A stretch of 64,000 nt of DNA, taken from NCBI GenBank assembly GCA_028583605.1, contig CM053327.1, positions 4,339,316 to 4,403,315 of the forward strand, written 5' to 3'. Shown here piece by piece: positions 1 to 10,247 of the stretch. Each line of letters starts with the position of its first letter. The stretch's first letter is position 1. The DNA comes from Dastarcus helophoroides. Its lineage: Eukaryota > Arthropoda > Insecta > Coleoptera > Bothrideridae. Made by a program: the position numbers and the translations under genes. The notes beneath the pieces are model-generated. The model searched no databases and was not told the DNA's origin. It saw nothing but the letters and a program-made list of their open reading frames with translations.

Positions 1-480
1 TTGCAAAAAGATCGATATTGATACACAAAAATCACTCAGAAATAAAACATTTCTTAGAAAAAACAGCATAATTCGGCAAAGAATTGTTTATAGGTTTATA
101 CGTATCGACTATATGCTTATAGAGACGTAGAATGGAAGAAAATAACTTGGAATTTTCAATTTCAACTCGGAATTTTGAAAAAATAATCAAAATTTCTAGA
201 AAATACTCTTCAGAAAATATAAAAACATACATTAATTAATTTTACTTATTTGTTTCTTTTATTTTATTTTTTTTTCATTTTGTTAATTAGTAAAAGTGAA
301 GAATAAAATCTAGTGACCTTAACATTATATAAATTTGACAAATAAAAACGTGAAACTTACCAAAGAAAAATTTCCTAATATATATTTTGAGTTTACGTAT
401 TTAACTTATCACCGATCAAGAATCGACTTTTTTTTTTGAAGTGAAAATTACAAGAGCGTAGAAAGAACATCAAAATTATC
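1..480. other. AT-rich flank, no gene seen
   Basis: No coding sequence or terminal repeat is recognised. The open frame on the minus strand at 32-232 is rich in Phe, Ile and Lys, as expected from base composition, and has no known motif. Confidence 0.5.
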
Positions 481-487
481 ACGGAAT

Positions 488-655
488 ATTGACTTTTTCT
501 TCTTTAAATCCCGAGATTAAGGTCAAAATTTCAACTTTAATGTGAAAATTTCGAAAAAAAACGTCGAAATTTGGTGTTTAAAGTCGAAATTTCTAAAAAA
601 AAAGTTGAAATTTTAATTTTTAAAAATGAAAATCTTATAAAGGCGTAAAAAGGAC
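488..655 (-). repeat. Short minisatellite block, inverted orientation
   Basis: Degenerate units of the type GTCGAAATTTCxAAAAAAA run here in the orientation opposite to the main array that follows. The core CGAAATTTCG is itself palindromic, so orientation is read from the side on which the A- or T-run lies. Confidence 0.75.
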
Positions 656-671
656 ATCGATTAAAAAAAAA

Positions 672-2335
672 TGTTGTGTTTAGAAATTTCGACATTTTTC
701 TCAAACTTCGACTTTTTTCTCAAATTTAGACTTTTTTCACAAAATTTCGACTCTTTTGGGAAATTTTGACTTTTTTCCGGAAATTTCCACTTTTTCGAAA
801 TGTTACAAAGGCGTAGAAAAGACATCGATTAAAAAAATGTCATTTTAAGAAATTTCAACTTTTTTTTCTCAAATTTCGATTTTAAGCTCGAAATTTTGAC
901 TTTTTTCTCGAAATTTAGATTTTTTTCTTAAATTTTGACTTTATTTCTCAAAATTTCGACTTTTTTCTCGAAATTTTGACTTTTTTCTCAAAATTTGATT
1001 ATTTCCTCGAAATTTTGCCCTTTTTCTCGAAATTTCGTTTTTTTTTCGACTTCTTTCTCAAAGTTTTGGCCTTAATATAGAAATTTCGACATTTCTCTCA
1101 AAATTTCGACTTTATACTCAAAAATTCGACCTTTTTTTATCGAAATTTCGACTTTTTTCGCAAATTTCGACTTTTTTTCTCGAAATTTCATCCTTTTGCT
1201 CGAAATATTTCGAAATTTCTATTTTTTCTTGAAATTTCGACGTTCTTCTCAAATTTCGAATTTTTGCTCGAAATATTTCGAAATTTCGACTTTTTGTCGA
1301 AATTTCGACGTTATTTTCAAATTTTGACTTTTTCGCCGAAATTTCGGCCCTAATCTGAAAAGTTCGACTTTTTTCTCAAAATTTCGTTTCTTTTTTCTCA
1401 ATTTTAGACTTTTTTCTCAAATATCGACCTTTTTCTCAAATATCGAGTTTTTTCTCGAAATTTTAACCTTAATATCAAAATTTCGACATTTTTCTCGAAA
1501 TTTAGATTTTTTTCTCAAATTTCGACTTTTTCCTCGGAATTTCGACTTACGTTTTTCTCAAACTTCGACTTTTTTTCTAGAAAATTCGACTTTTTCTCGA
1601 AATTTCGACCGTTTTCTCGAAATTTCGACCTTAATCTGAAAAGTTCGACTTTTTTCTCTAAATTTCGTCTTTTTTTCTCAATTTTCGACTTTTTTCTCAA
1701 ATATCGACTTTTTTCTTAAAATTTTGACCTTAATATCGAAATTTCGACGTTTCTCTCAAAATTTCGACTTTATACTCAAAATTTTGACCCTTTTTTTATC
1801 GAAATTTCGACCTTTCTTTATCGAAATTTCGATTTTTTTCGCAAATTTTGACTTTTTTTCTCAAAATTTCGTCTTTTTGCTTGAAATATTTCGAAATTTC
1901 TACTTTTATCTCGAAATTTCGACGTTATTCTCAAATTTCGAATTTTTGCTCGAAATATTTCGAAATTTCGACTTTTCCTCAAAATTTCGACTTTCTTCCC
2001 AAAATTTCGGCCTTAGTCTGAAAAGTTCGACTTTTTTTTCAAAATTTCGTTTTTTCTTTCCCAATTTTAGACTTTTTTCTCAAATATCGACTTTTTTCTC
2101 GAAATCTTAACCTTAATATCAAAATTTCGACATTTTTCTCAAATTTCGACTTTTTTCTCGGAATTTCGACTTACGTTTTTCTCAAACTTCGACTTTCTTC
2201 TCGAAATGTCTACCTTTTTCTCGAAATTTCGACTTTTTTTTCAAATTTCGACTTTTTTCTCGAAATTTTGATCTTAATCGCGAAGTTTCGATTTTTTATT
2301 CGAATTTTCAATTTTCATCTCGAAATTTTTAAAAA
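672..2335 (+). repeat. Minisatellite array, ~20-bp unit
   Basis: About 1.65 kb of tandem, degenerate units with consensus close to TCGAAATTTCGACTTTTTTC. A longer order is visible. The phrase CGGAATTTCGACTTACG occurs near 1536 and again near 2160 (about 624 bp apart), and the phrase CGACTTTATACTCAAAA near 1108 and 1766 (about 658 bp apart). This suggests duplication of a ~0.65-kb block followed by indels. The 128-codon open frame at 1724-2110 is a repeat translation (Phe/Ser/Lys-rich) and is not a gene. Confidence 0.9.
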
Positions 2336-2454
2336 AAAGATCAAAATTTGCTAACTAAAAATAGCAATTATTGAACGCACCCTACTACAAACTGTCAAGA
2401 TTGTTGGGAAAGAGGAGTGGTGGGACGCAACTGTCATCTGCCTAATTTGACCAT

Positions 2455-2860
2455 AGTGTAGAAATTTTGACTTATTCGAAAAAAAATTTCGATATTAAAG
2501 TCGAAATTTCGACATTAGTCCCGGAATTTTAAGAAGAAAGTAGAAATGTCAAGAAAAAAGTCGAAATTTAGAGAAAAAAGTCAAAATTTCGAGTGTTAAG
2601 TCGAAATTTCGAGTTTAAAGCCGAAATTTCGAGAAAAAAATCAAAATTTAAAAAAAACCGAATTTTTGACAAAAAAGTCGAAATCCCTAAACATTTTTTT
2701 TATAATCAGTGTACTTTTTACGCTTTTGTAAAATGTCGAAATTTCTAAATATAATTTTTTTTAATGAATGCCTTACTACGCTTTTGTAAAATGTCGACTT
2801 TAAACTCAAAATTTCGACTTTTTTCTCGAAAATTCTACTCCATGCATACATATGTCAAGA
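2455..2860 (-). repeat. Minisatellite array, opposite orientation
   Basis: The same unit as the array upstream, now read as GTCGAAATTTCGAGAAAAAA. The two arrays are separated by about 100 bp of non-repetitive sequence (2350-2455), so the locus forms a large inverted repeat. Confidence 0.85.
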
Positions 2861-3130
2861 AAGCCGAAATTTGGGGTAATAAAAAATTGAAATTACTTAA
2901 CGTAGTCTACTGCCAAGTGTCAATATTAAATTGTAAAAGGGTGCATGTATTGGGAAGCCATGAGTTCATTCTCAATTTTTATTAAAATGTCTACATGGCT
3001 ATTTTGCTTATCATAAGCTGAATAGTTGGCAATTTCCAAAATTATTTATATGCTTAAATATACAATCAGCCGTTTTTCTACTGATATTTCAATTCGTATC
3101 ATCGTACATTTTTTGGGGAATATTCATTTC

Positions 3131-3176
3131 GGGGAGGGTCCGGACCCCTTGGACCCCTCCCCTGGCTACGTGCCTG
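3131..3176 (-). mobile_element. Orphan hAT-type terminus
   Basis: Read on the minus strand from 3176 this begins CAGGCACGTAGCCAGGGG and continues into a GGGTCC-rich stretch. That matches the general pattern of arthropod hAT ends (CAG-x-GGCGTAGCCAG). The GC-rich block stands out from its AT-rich surroundings. No partner end or 8-bp duplication was found upstream, so only one end survives. Confidence 0.55.
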
Positions 3177-3894
3177 TCGCTTCTACTACTTCAAGAACTG
3201 AAATTTCCTTTGGTAAAAGAATACTAAGGTGATAGTGCATCCGCTTAAAGCCTGTAAAATAGGATGTTATGCTTTTCAATTGCTGAGTAACTGATGCTTC
3301 TGCGAGTTGGGAGAACTAAGTACATGTTAAGTGGGTAAAAAAAAACATTTTCAGAAGAAGGCAATTAGGGCGCCTAATAACAACCATTTCCTTAACAGAT
3401 CTACTCTAATCCAACTATCAGGGTTAGAGGCTATACCAAGGGTCGAAATAAAAAAATGCCTCTCTGTCTAGTTGTTAATGATTATGATCTAATATTCTTT
3501 TTCTGTAGGAAAACTGTGAATGCCATTTGATGATTTTGGAGAAGAAATTGATCTTCTTCTTTTGGTGACTATGCGTTCCAGATGTTGGCGATCATTCTGG
3601 CTATTGAAATTTTGTTGACGGCTACTGTAAAGAGCTGGCTACTTGTTAACGAAAACCATATTCTCAAGTTTTTTTAACTAAGAAATTCTTCTGCGGCCTG
3701 TACTTCGTTTACCTGGTATTTTTCCTAAACCACCAAAACACAAAAACAAACTATTTTGCTACTATCTTTTGGAAATATCTCGAAAAAGATAAGTAATATA
3801 ATTTCTCATACATCCTAAGCGATACCTAGGTTTAAATTATATAAGTCGTTAAGTAACATGATTTTTAATGCAAAAAAAACTCTGCGATTTGGTA

Positions 3895-4170
3895 AATGGT
3901 TAACTTAAATTGCTCTGAGTGTAATGCTGTATACATAGGTCAAATATCACGTAATTTTCACATTAGGTAGAGGAAACATCTTGCTGCCTTCAGAAATTGA
4001 CACCTAAAAATATCAAATTTTGCAAAGCATCTATTCAAACACTTAAAGTTGCATGCGCGAATACAGTAGAAGTATTAGATATTTGTAATAACACTAAAAA
4101 ACTTAATTTCTTGTAAGCCACAGAAATTCACAAATATTTACAATCAATTTACACTTATGAGCGAGGAGCT
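3895..4170 (+). pseudogene. Penelope-like element GIY-YIG endonuclease relic
   Basis: Translating from about 3898 gives CSECNAVYIGQISRNF followed by H-I-R, an in-frame stop and R-K-H-L-A-A-F-R-N. The C-x2-C pair before a VYIGQ motif, then R-x-F-x-x-R and a basic/His stretch, is the arrangement of the GIY-YIG nuclease at the C-terminus of Penelope-like elements. After a frame change the same strand reads NTVEVLDICNNTKKLNFL, like the tail that follows the nuclease in these proteins. At least one stop and one frameshift make it non-functional. No reverse transcriptase was recognised upstream. The hammerhead-bearing repeats elsewhere in the window may belong to the same class of element. Confidence 0.72.
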
Positions 4171-4304
4171 TGATTTTCTGAACACATCTCTAATTGAAGC
4201 TTTGGACGAGAATTCGGATTAGACGGAATATTCGTAGGAGTTTGTGATTCATGGAGTTTGTTAGCATAACAACGGCTAAACAAATGGCTGGTATGACCGC
4301 CGAT

Positions 4305-4342
4305 GATGCAGTAATGCGAAACCGTTTTCGCATTACTGCATC
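4305..4342. repeat. Perfect 17-bp hairpin
   Basis: Arms 4305-4321 (GATGCAGTAATGCGAAA) and 4326-4342 are exact reverse complements around a 4-base loop (CCGT). No element boundary or TSD was recognised around it. Confidence 0.85.
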
Positions 4343-4396
4343 TCCGTTCGGTGTTAGCAAATATTGATCGAAACATTGTGGAATTCTTAATTTCTG

Positions 4397-4660
4397 TTGC
4401 CTTTTTATCGCAAAGAAAATTTAATAGTTCTGAAATGTATACTGTCCTTTCAAAATTTTATGCCGAATTCGGAAGACAAAAATGGTAAAATTTTTGTATT
4501 AAAACCACTTAACAAAATAAATAACATCCATTTATATATTTTTTTTGATTCTTTAAGTGATGATTTTATTGGTATATTCAAGGTTAAATTTGAAAAGCCG
4601 TATGTCGACGTGAGCAGAATTGAAAACGCTTGCTTTAGAATAAGGTGTTACTCAACATAG
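4397..4660 (+). other. Unrecognised 87-codon ORF, probably not a gene
   Basis: An open frame with no motif I recognise. It lies between a PLE relic and other repeats, lacks splice or start context, and its composition follows the local AT bias. It could be a fragment of a decayed element. Confidence 0.2.
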
Positions 4661-5149
4661 GATGACATTTAAAGTTCAAGGGTATTTTGCCCCTTGTCTA
4701 AATGGTAGAACTTCTGCCATGATGTGTCCCCCTGTATATCTTTAACCAACAGGGTTTTTTTAAGGCATATTTGGTTCAATCATCATAATTTTTGGATTCT
4801 GGTGTTTAATTATTATTCAGTTTGTTAAACATGCCCTTTAATAATAAAAAGATCCAGCCAACATACAGTATTCTACAAAAATATTCCCAACCAAAAAAAT
4901 AACTGAGATGGTGGAGGTTACTAAGTGCCACATGTCCTGTCATTGGGTGTCACTGATTAACTTAATTATTTAATTACCTTCCCAATGGACGTACAATAGT
5001 TATCCCTGAAAAAGTTTCATAAAGTAAATACATTTTCTTCTAACCGTAAACAAAAGAATTAATATGAAAAAGGTATAAAGAACAAACCAGCCCAGCCTCC
5101 TTATAAATTCATGGCATTATAAATATCTACTAGCCTCAAGCGTTTCAAG

Positions 5150-5535
5150 AGAGGTTCATGGACGACACCGAACAATAAGAGTCAATCTCCTACCATACTC
5201 AACGCTCGTATCGACTTTACGGTCACTAGACTTTCGATATTAAGTTGGTTTGTGTGTGAGTTGTATGAAACTTGCAGACCGTTCGAATAAGTAAAGGAGA
5301 GACAGATAATGGTGTCTATCCAACCGCAATTTTCGTTAAATTATTTCAACTTGAGTGGAAGTGTTTCGATTTTAAATGAATATTTAGATTAAGTGATAAT
5401 TTGTGATGTTATTTTCTTATTTTTTCTTAATATATGCATTTAATTGTGAGTTCGAAGTGTGTTGTAAGTGGTGAAGGTCTTGTTGCCAGGCTACTTTACC
5501 TGCGGATTTACTTAAATATTCTCGTCTTGCATAAG
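5150..5535 (+). promoter_or_regulatory. Possible promoter and non-coding first exon
   Basis: This stretch is less AT-rich than its flanks, is not obviously repetitive, and ends in a consensus splice donor: ATAAG at 5531-5535 followed by GTAAG. Only a short upstream-type ORF is visible inside (start near 5309). A hypothesis is that this is an untranslated first exon on the plus strand. The next good host-type signal on that strand is the acceptor at 50868. No TATA box was identified. Confidence 0.3.
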
Positions 5536-5972
5536 GTAAGTTAATCAAACAGAAATCTATTATATTTAGGGGTATAACCCTTTAATACTGTATAATTATA
5601 GAGTAGAGGTAGAAACAAATATCCCAAATCAACTAAGAAATATTTAATATACATTTTTTGCTTTAATTAAATGGGGCTGCCAAATTTTTGATTTCTTCAC
5701 AGCTTGGTACATATTTTAAGCAAGATATGCATTATCTTCATCACTTTGATCAAATCAAGACACTGAATCTTGGTTTGTTTGCACATCGCACATCATGTAC
5801 TGGCAGCATAATATTAACTGTAATAACCTTCAAATAAAATCAGTTTTACGGGTAACTTTTATATTTTAAAAGAATCTTATTTTCATTAAGGATGTTGATC
5901 GAGTAAGGAAAAGGTTTTGCTTTCTTATCACCTTATGTGAGTATTATTTAATTACGCAATTTAAAGTTATAA
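5536..5972. other. No gene seen
   Basis: AT-rich sequence directly after the putative donor. No ORF, repeat boundary or RNA motif was recognised. Confidence 0.5.
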
Positions 5973-6200
5973 TTACGTGTATTTCTTGAGGACAAACATA
6001 CGAATCTCGAAACTCGATGTTCTCCGCTTTGACCCCTTGGGGACTGAATTGTTAAAATCCGCCAAATACATAATTATATCGAATTGTTCACGACATACGA
6101 CACGGAAGATTAGGTCCACGTTACCTAAATTATAAAAATAATTTGTTTTGGGGATGGATAGGTATTTATTGGGGGTATATTTTGAAATTAGTTTCATAAT
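5973..6200 (-). repeat. Dispersed repeat, family A
   Basis: Read on the minus strand it contains GCGGATTTTAACAATTCAG, a motif that recurs in degenerate form in the repeats at 9060-9480 and 18130-18720. A segment here (6085-6200) matches 8850-8970 in inverted orientation, including TTAGTTTCATAATGTA and CACGACATACGA. The short ORF on this strand is part of the repeat. Confidence 0.6.
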
Positions 6201-6390
6201 GTATAGGTTGTCCTAAAAACACAAAAGGTATAATAGTTCTATTTCTTTTAATTGAACATCATATATATTTTCACATTGTTGGATTCTAGGATCAAAATAG
6301 TTTTATTAAGATAACAAAGGCTTCCACGACCAGAGTCAGTACAGGATATACTTCTTCCGGGATTAGTTCGTGTCAAAGAACTACTAAAAG

Positions 6391-6435
6391 TGTTCGACGT
6401 TTCGCCCACTATCGTAGGGGACTTCTTCAGGAACA
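6391..6435 (-). ncRNA. Hammerhead-like fold, probably inactive (copy 1)
   Basis: On the minus strand CTGAAGA (6424-6430) is followed by an extra A, a stem GUCCC/GGGC, then GAAAC (6399-6403) and GUC. Flanking GTTC and GAAC can pair as stem I. The extra base before stem II departs from the strict hammerhead consensus. Confidence 0.4.
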
Positions 6436-6789
6436 AAGAAAAGAAATATAAATGAAAAGAGGAATATGAGGGAATATGCAAAAATGAAAGAATGAAAAGG
6501 CCAATTTCAAAACATCAGAGCACGGGAACTCAGTATGTCTCTTATGTATGTCTCAGTATGTAACTCTTCTAGAAGAGTTTCGCCTCTGGTGTGGTGGACA
6601 TACTGAGTTACCGTGCTCTTCTGTCTAAACTTTCTTATCCTTTGTACCAATTTTCAATTCAGAAGGGTTTTGCCTCTGGTATGGTGGACATACTGAGTTA
6701 TCGTGCTCTGATGTTTTGAAATTGGCCATTTCATTCTTTCATTTTTGCATATTGCCTCATATTCCTCTTTTCATTTATTTTTCTTTTCT

Positions 6790-6835
6790 TTGTTACTGAA
6801 GAAGCTCCCTACGATGATAGGAGCGAAACTCTTCT
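6790..6835 (+). ncRNA. Hammerhead-like fold, probably inactive (copy 2)
   Basis: CTGAAGA (6796-6802), an extra A, a perfect GCTCC/GGAGC stem, then GAAAC (6825-6829). The sequence after GAAAC reads TCTTC rather than GUC, so no cleavage site is evident. Confidence 0.35.
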
Positions 6836-7054
6836 AGAAGAGTTTCGCCTTTGGTATGGTGGACATACTGAGTTACCGTGCTCTTCTGTCTACACTTTCT
6901 TATCCTTTGTACCAATTTTCAATTCAGAAGAGTTTCGCCTCTGGTATGGTGGACATACTGAGTTACCGTGCTCTGATGTTTTGAAATTGTCCTTTTCATT
7001 CTTTCATTTTTGCATATTCCCTCATATTCCTCTTTTCAATTATTTTTCTTTTCT

Positions 7055-7100
7055 TTGTTCCTGAAAAAGGCCCCTACGATGGTGGGCGAAACGTCGAACA
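7055..7100 (+). ncRNA. Hammerhead-like fold, degenerate (copy 3)
   Basis: CTGAAAA replaces the CTGANGA core (7061-7067). It is followed by a GCCC/GGGC stem and GAAACGTC (7088-7095), with GTTC and GAAC flanks able to pair. The core mutation argues against activity. Confidence 0.35.
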
Positions 7101-7161
7101 CTTTTAGTAGTTCTTTGACACGGTCCAATCCCGGAAGAAGTATATCCTGTAGTTTTATTAA

Positions 7162-8801
7162 GGGTTAGCTCGGCTAAACCTTAAGGATATAGCAACAATT
7201 TTAACGTTTACATGCTCAACACATATTTAAGCTATTAAAACCAAATTTAAGTTAAAGTCTATTAATTGATTAAGTTTTGCGTCGCATGTGTAAAAATTGG
7301 TTAGTGTATAGTGGATGTCCGAAAATTTTGATCAAATTAGCACAATATTAATAATAATTTCTATTTTAAATAGAATACCCTGTGTTCTATGCCATCCTCA
7401 ATTGTAAAATTTAATTTTCTAGCAAATATTACTATACACCCCTATAGCTAACTGTTCAGGTTTTCATAAAAAAACCCACATTTTCACAATGCAAAACAAT
7501 TTTAACAAATTTATTATTTATGAAGTCAGCTGTGGAATTTGCAAAAATCAGAACTACTTGAAATAAACTGCAGATTGAAAGAAAAAAAAATATTCGACAA
7601 GCATCGTTTAAAATTTTAAATATTATGAATTAATTTGGTAGAGGAAAATAATTGTTTTAATTCCAGTGAACCGGAATGGTCTATTATAAGTGTTTAAAAT
7701 GACGATACTTTGACTCCAAATGAAAACATAATTTCTTTTCAAGGCCTTCAGCAACATTTGTTAATTTTTCTACGCGCTTATTTCATGAAACTTCTCCGAC
7801 GATTATCCTCAGGTTAACTAATTTTTGTTGAAGGTGTGTTAAAGAAAATTCACTTTTCATATTCCCCTAAAAAGAACTGGTGAATTCAAATTAAACGATC
7901 CCTTTTTTGCGGAATATTTAAATGGAACACTTTTTATAAACTTTCATAAATAATTTACAATCTTAGTACATTTGAGCATAAGGGCAGTAATGTGGCTTAA
8001 AATGAATGAAATTCCTCTATATTTCCATAATGAAATTGGAAAATTTTTAAATGTAGCTTTTATAAACTTTAGATTCCAAGAAATGTGTTTGAGAATTGAC
8101 CCCCACGATGGCTCAATTTAAATGCGCTGATTTTTTATGAGGATATGTAAAAGAATTTATTCTTGGCCCACCTAACATAATAAGAAGGAGCCCATCGGAG
8201 AACATGTACGAAATAAATGCCCAGAATTGTTGACACGTATTGCTGCGGGCATTACCCTTATAATAGGCCAGTATTGTTTGTTGGATTTTCAAACTTTTTT
8301 ATTTTTATTTTCCTTGAAATGAATACTATTTAAATCTTTAAGTAATGATTATAAAAGGTTTCTCCTTTAAATCTGCTGCTTATTACAAATAGTTCTGATT
8401 TTTTTAAATATCAATAGTCATAGTTGACTTGATAAATATTAAATTAAATTATCGGTTTCCATTTTGAAACAAATAGCGAACAGTGAGCTAGATGGAAGTC
8501 TAATAACATTCGATAGAGAATTAAATTCTTTAACTAATGTTGACGTAAAATAAAGCGTGTTCCATTTAAAACAAACAAGTTATTATCGTTTAAAACTTCT
8601 ACTTATTTAGTTAATATTTTCGGACATCCCTATAACCTAATCAATTTTTTACATGTGCGACGCAAAACCTAAGTACAATTCAACCTTTATTTGGTTATGA
8701 TAGGTAAAATAATGGTTGACAATTTGAACGTTACAATTTTTACTACATTTTGTCAAAATACAAAATATCTGCGAACCCTTAAGGTTTGAATTAGGTAAAC
8801 C
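7162..8801. mobile_element. Foldback element with long inverted arms
   Basis: The left arm, about 7162-7400, and the right arm, about 8540-8801, are inverted and diverged. Shared anchors are AAACCTTAAGG near both outer ends, TTTTGCGTCGCA near 7276 and 8660, and GGATGTCCGAAAAT near 7315 and 8625. No ORF lies between. The outer ends GGGTT and AACCC align, but no convincing target duplication was found, so the superfamily is open. Confidence 0.6.
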
Positions 8802-8849
8802 CATTTAGAAAAATTCTACTTTGATATTTTATGCTTTTTAGGCATCCTG

Positions 8850-9000
8850 TAGATTATGAAACTAATTTTAAAATGTAGCGCCAATGAGCCCCCATCCATT
8901 CCTTTTTTAAATCAAATAATATAGCTGTATGTTTTCGTATCGTATGTCGTGAATAACGCGGTATGTTTTTCGTAGATCATTTTTTTAGAGTTTTGTGTAA
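8850..9000 (+). repeat. Dispersed repeat, family A (inverted copy)
   Basis: This is the reverse complement of part of 6075-6200 with many substitutions; both share the CGTATGTCGTGAATAA stretch. Confidence 0.5.
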
Positions 9001-9059
9001 TGAAACATAATTTAAATTTTTTACTTCATGAAAACTTTGATACCTCTCCTTCCCGTTAA

Positions 9060-9480
9060 GTAGCTATTGAATAATAAAATCATCTATGTTTATGCTCAAT
9101 ATTTATTTCATATGTTTTCTATACACATTTTGGGTTACAACATTATTTTTTTATTTTTGTTCTTTTCCAATTTTTGCCACCACGGGTTTAGTTATTTCTT
9201 TTATTATTGGTTATTAATTATTCACACAAAATTTCAGTTTATAAAACGCATGTTAACTTTCTTCCATACTAAACTTTAAACTCGATTTCACCCCTTTTTA
9301 CTCCTTTAGTGGCTGAGTTGTTAGTCGGCCAAACACGGGTCTAATATTTTTTTTGTAGATTACTTACATGAAAGTTTAGGTTTTAAAATGTAATATTAAC
9401 TCTGTTCCTTGCTAATTTGAAAATTTCATTTCGCCACCTTTTACCTCTTTTCATTGCAGTAAATACACTTTAGATCGCTC
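9060..9480 (-). repeat. Family A repeat, degenerate internal units
   Basis: It contains GGCTGAGTTGTTAGTCGGCC, a diverged form of the family A motif. The 70-codon ORF here (9067-9279) is Phe/His/Ile-rich and has no motif. Confidence 0.4.
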
Positions 9481-9639
9481 CTGCACTTAATATTTATGGA
9501 TTTTTATATCTTTTGAAGTTTTTTTATTCTTTATAGACGCCATCTTTGATAAACTCCCACAGAAAAAATTCGAAGTCAGTTCTTACTGGCCAATAAATTC
9601 GAAAAAAAATGTTTTTACAGCGGGCCTTTATTTTTTATA

Positions 9640-10135
9640 AGAAATCATCAAATGTTATAAAAAAATACAGGTTGCCGTTTTAAAAAATGAAATTGGTAGA
9701 TGTAAAAGAAAAATTAAACATATTTTAATTTGGTAAAGCATACCATGCATACCATATTTTAATTTGGTAAAGGCTGGGAAAAAAGAAAGAGTTGTCGTTT
9801 AAATATATTTCTAATTTCTGCAGCGACTAAAATATCTGACAATTCCGCACTAGGTGGACCTACTATACAGGATGTCCACCTAGTGCGGAATAGTAAGATA
9901 TCTCAGTAGTGACTGAAGTTACAGAAAACTGTTAACATGCTATTCCTCCTTTTCACCAAAGCTCTACAAAATGAAAATATGGTGGAGTGTACAGGGTGCT
10001 TAAATTTACCTGTGCAGATGCCAACTTTATTTTTTTAAATAGCAACTCATATTTTTTATTGCATTTTCTGATTCCCCGTAAAAATAAAAGTTACGTTGTA
10101 AATAAAGTTTTTCGAATTTCTACATTTTTTTAATT
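9640..10135. repeat. Head-to-head palindromic repeat (family B)
   Basis: The two arms meet at a perfect hairpin (9842-9859 and 9874-9891, loop 14 bases). Each arm resembles the family B repeats at 16745-17275 and 49285-50100, sharing AAATGCAATAAA, a GAAGTTGGT-type motif, GGGCTTTGG-type motifs and the end ATTCCGCACTAGGTGGAC. One arm is plus and one is minus, so this is an inverted dimer of a dispersed element. Confidence 0.65.
9842..9891. repeat. Perfect 18-bp hairpin at dimer junction
   Basis: Arms ATTCCGCACTAGGTGGAC and its exact reverse complement flank a 14-base loop containing TATACAGGAT. The same terminal sequence ends the family B copy at about 17246-17275. Confidence 0.9.
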
Positions 10136-10247
10136 ATTCAGATATTTGTACAAAAACAGCAGAAGAGAAAGGACATAATGAATAAATTATTTTTTGAGGA
10201 GTGCTTAGTTAAATCCCGTATTTATGTTTTTAAAATATGATACAGGG

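Larger units (their letters stand above)
6340..7152. repeat. Inverted, partly tandem block with hammerhead-like folds (PLE-like terminal repeats)
   Basis: Arms 6340-6498 and about 6995-7152 are long, nearly identical inverted repeats; both carry TACAGGATATACTTCTTCC and GTGTTCGACGTTTCGCC. Between them a ~90-bp motif (TGGTGGACATACTGAGTTA) occurs at about 6590, 6680, 6855 and 6945. A third copy of the arm lies at 6710-6840. Each arm contains CTGAAGA or a variant, a C-rich/G-rich stem, then GAAAC. This is the order of a hammerhead core. PLE terminal repeats are known to carry such ribozymes, so a PLE origin is inferred. Confidence 0.6.

Noticed and set aside
1724..2110. 128-codon ORF
   Set aside because: It is a translation of the ~20-bp minisatellite (Phe/Ser/Lys/Asn repeats), with no codon bias or motif.
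6340..7152. CRISPR-like array of repeated ~90-bp units
   Set aside because: Spacing is irregular (about 91, 175 and 90), the units belong to an inverted TE block, and the genome is eukaryotic.
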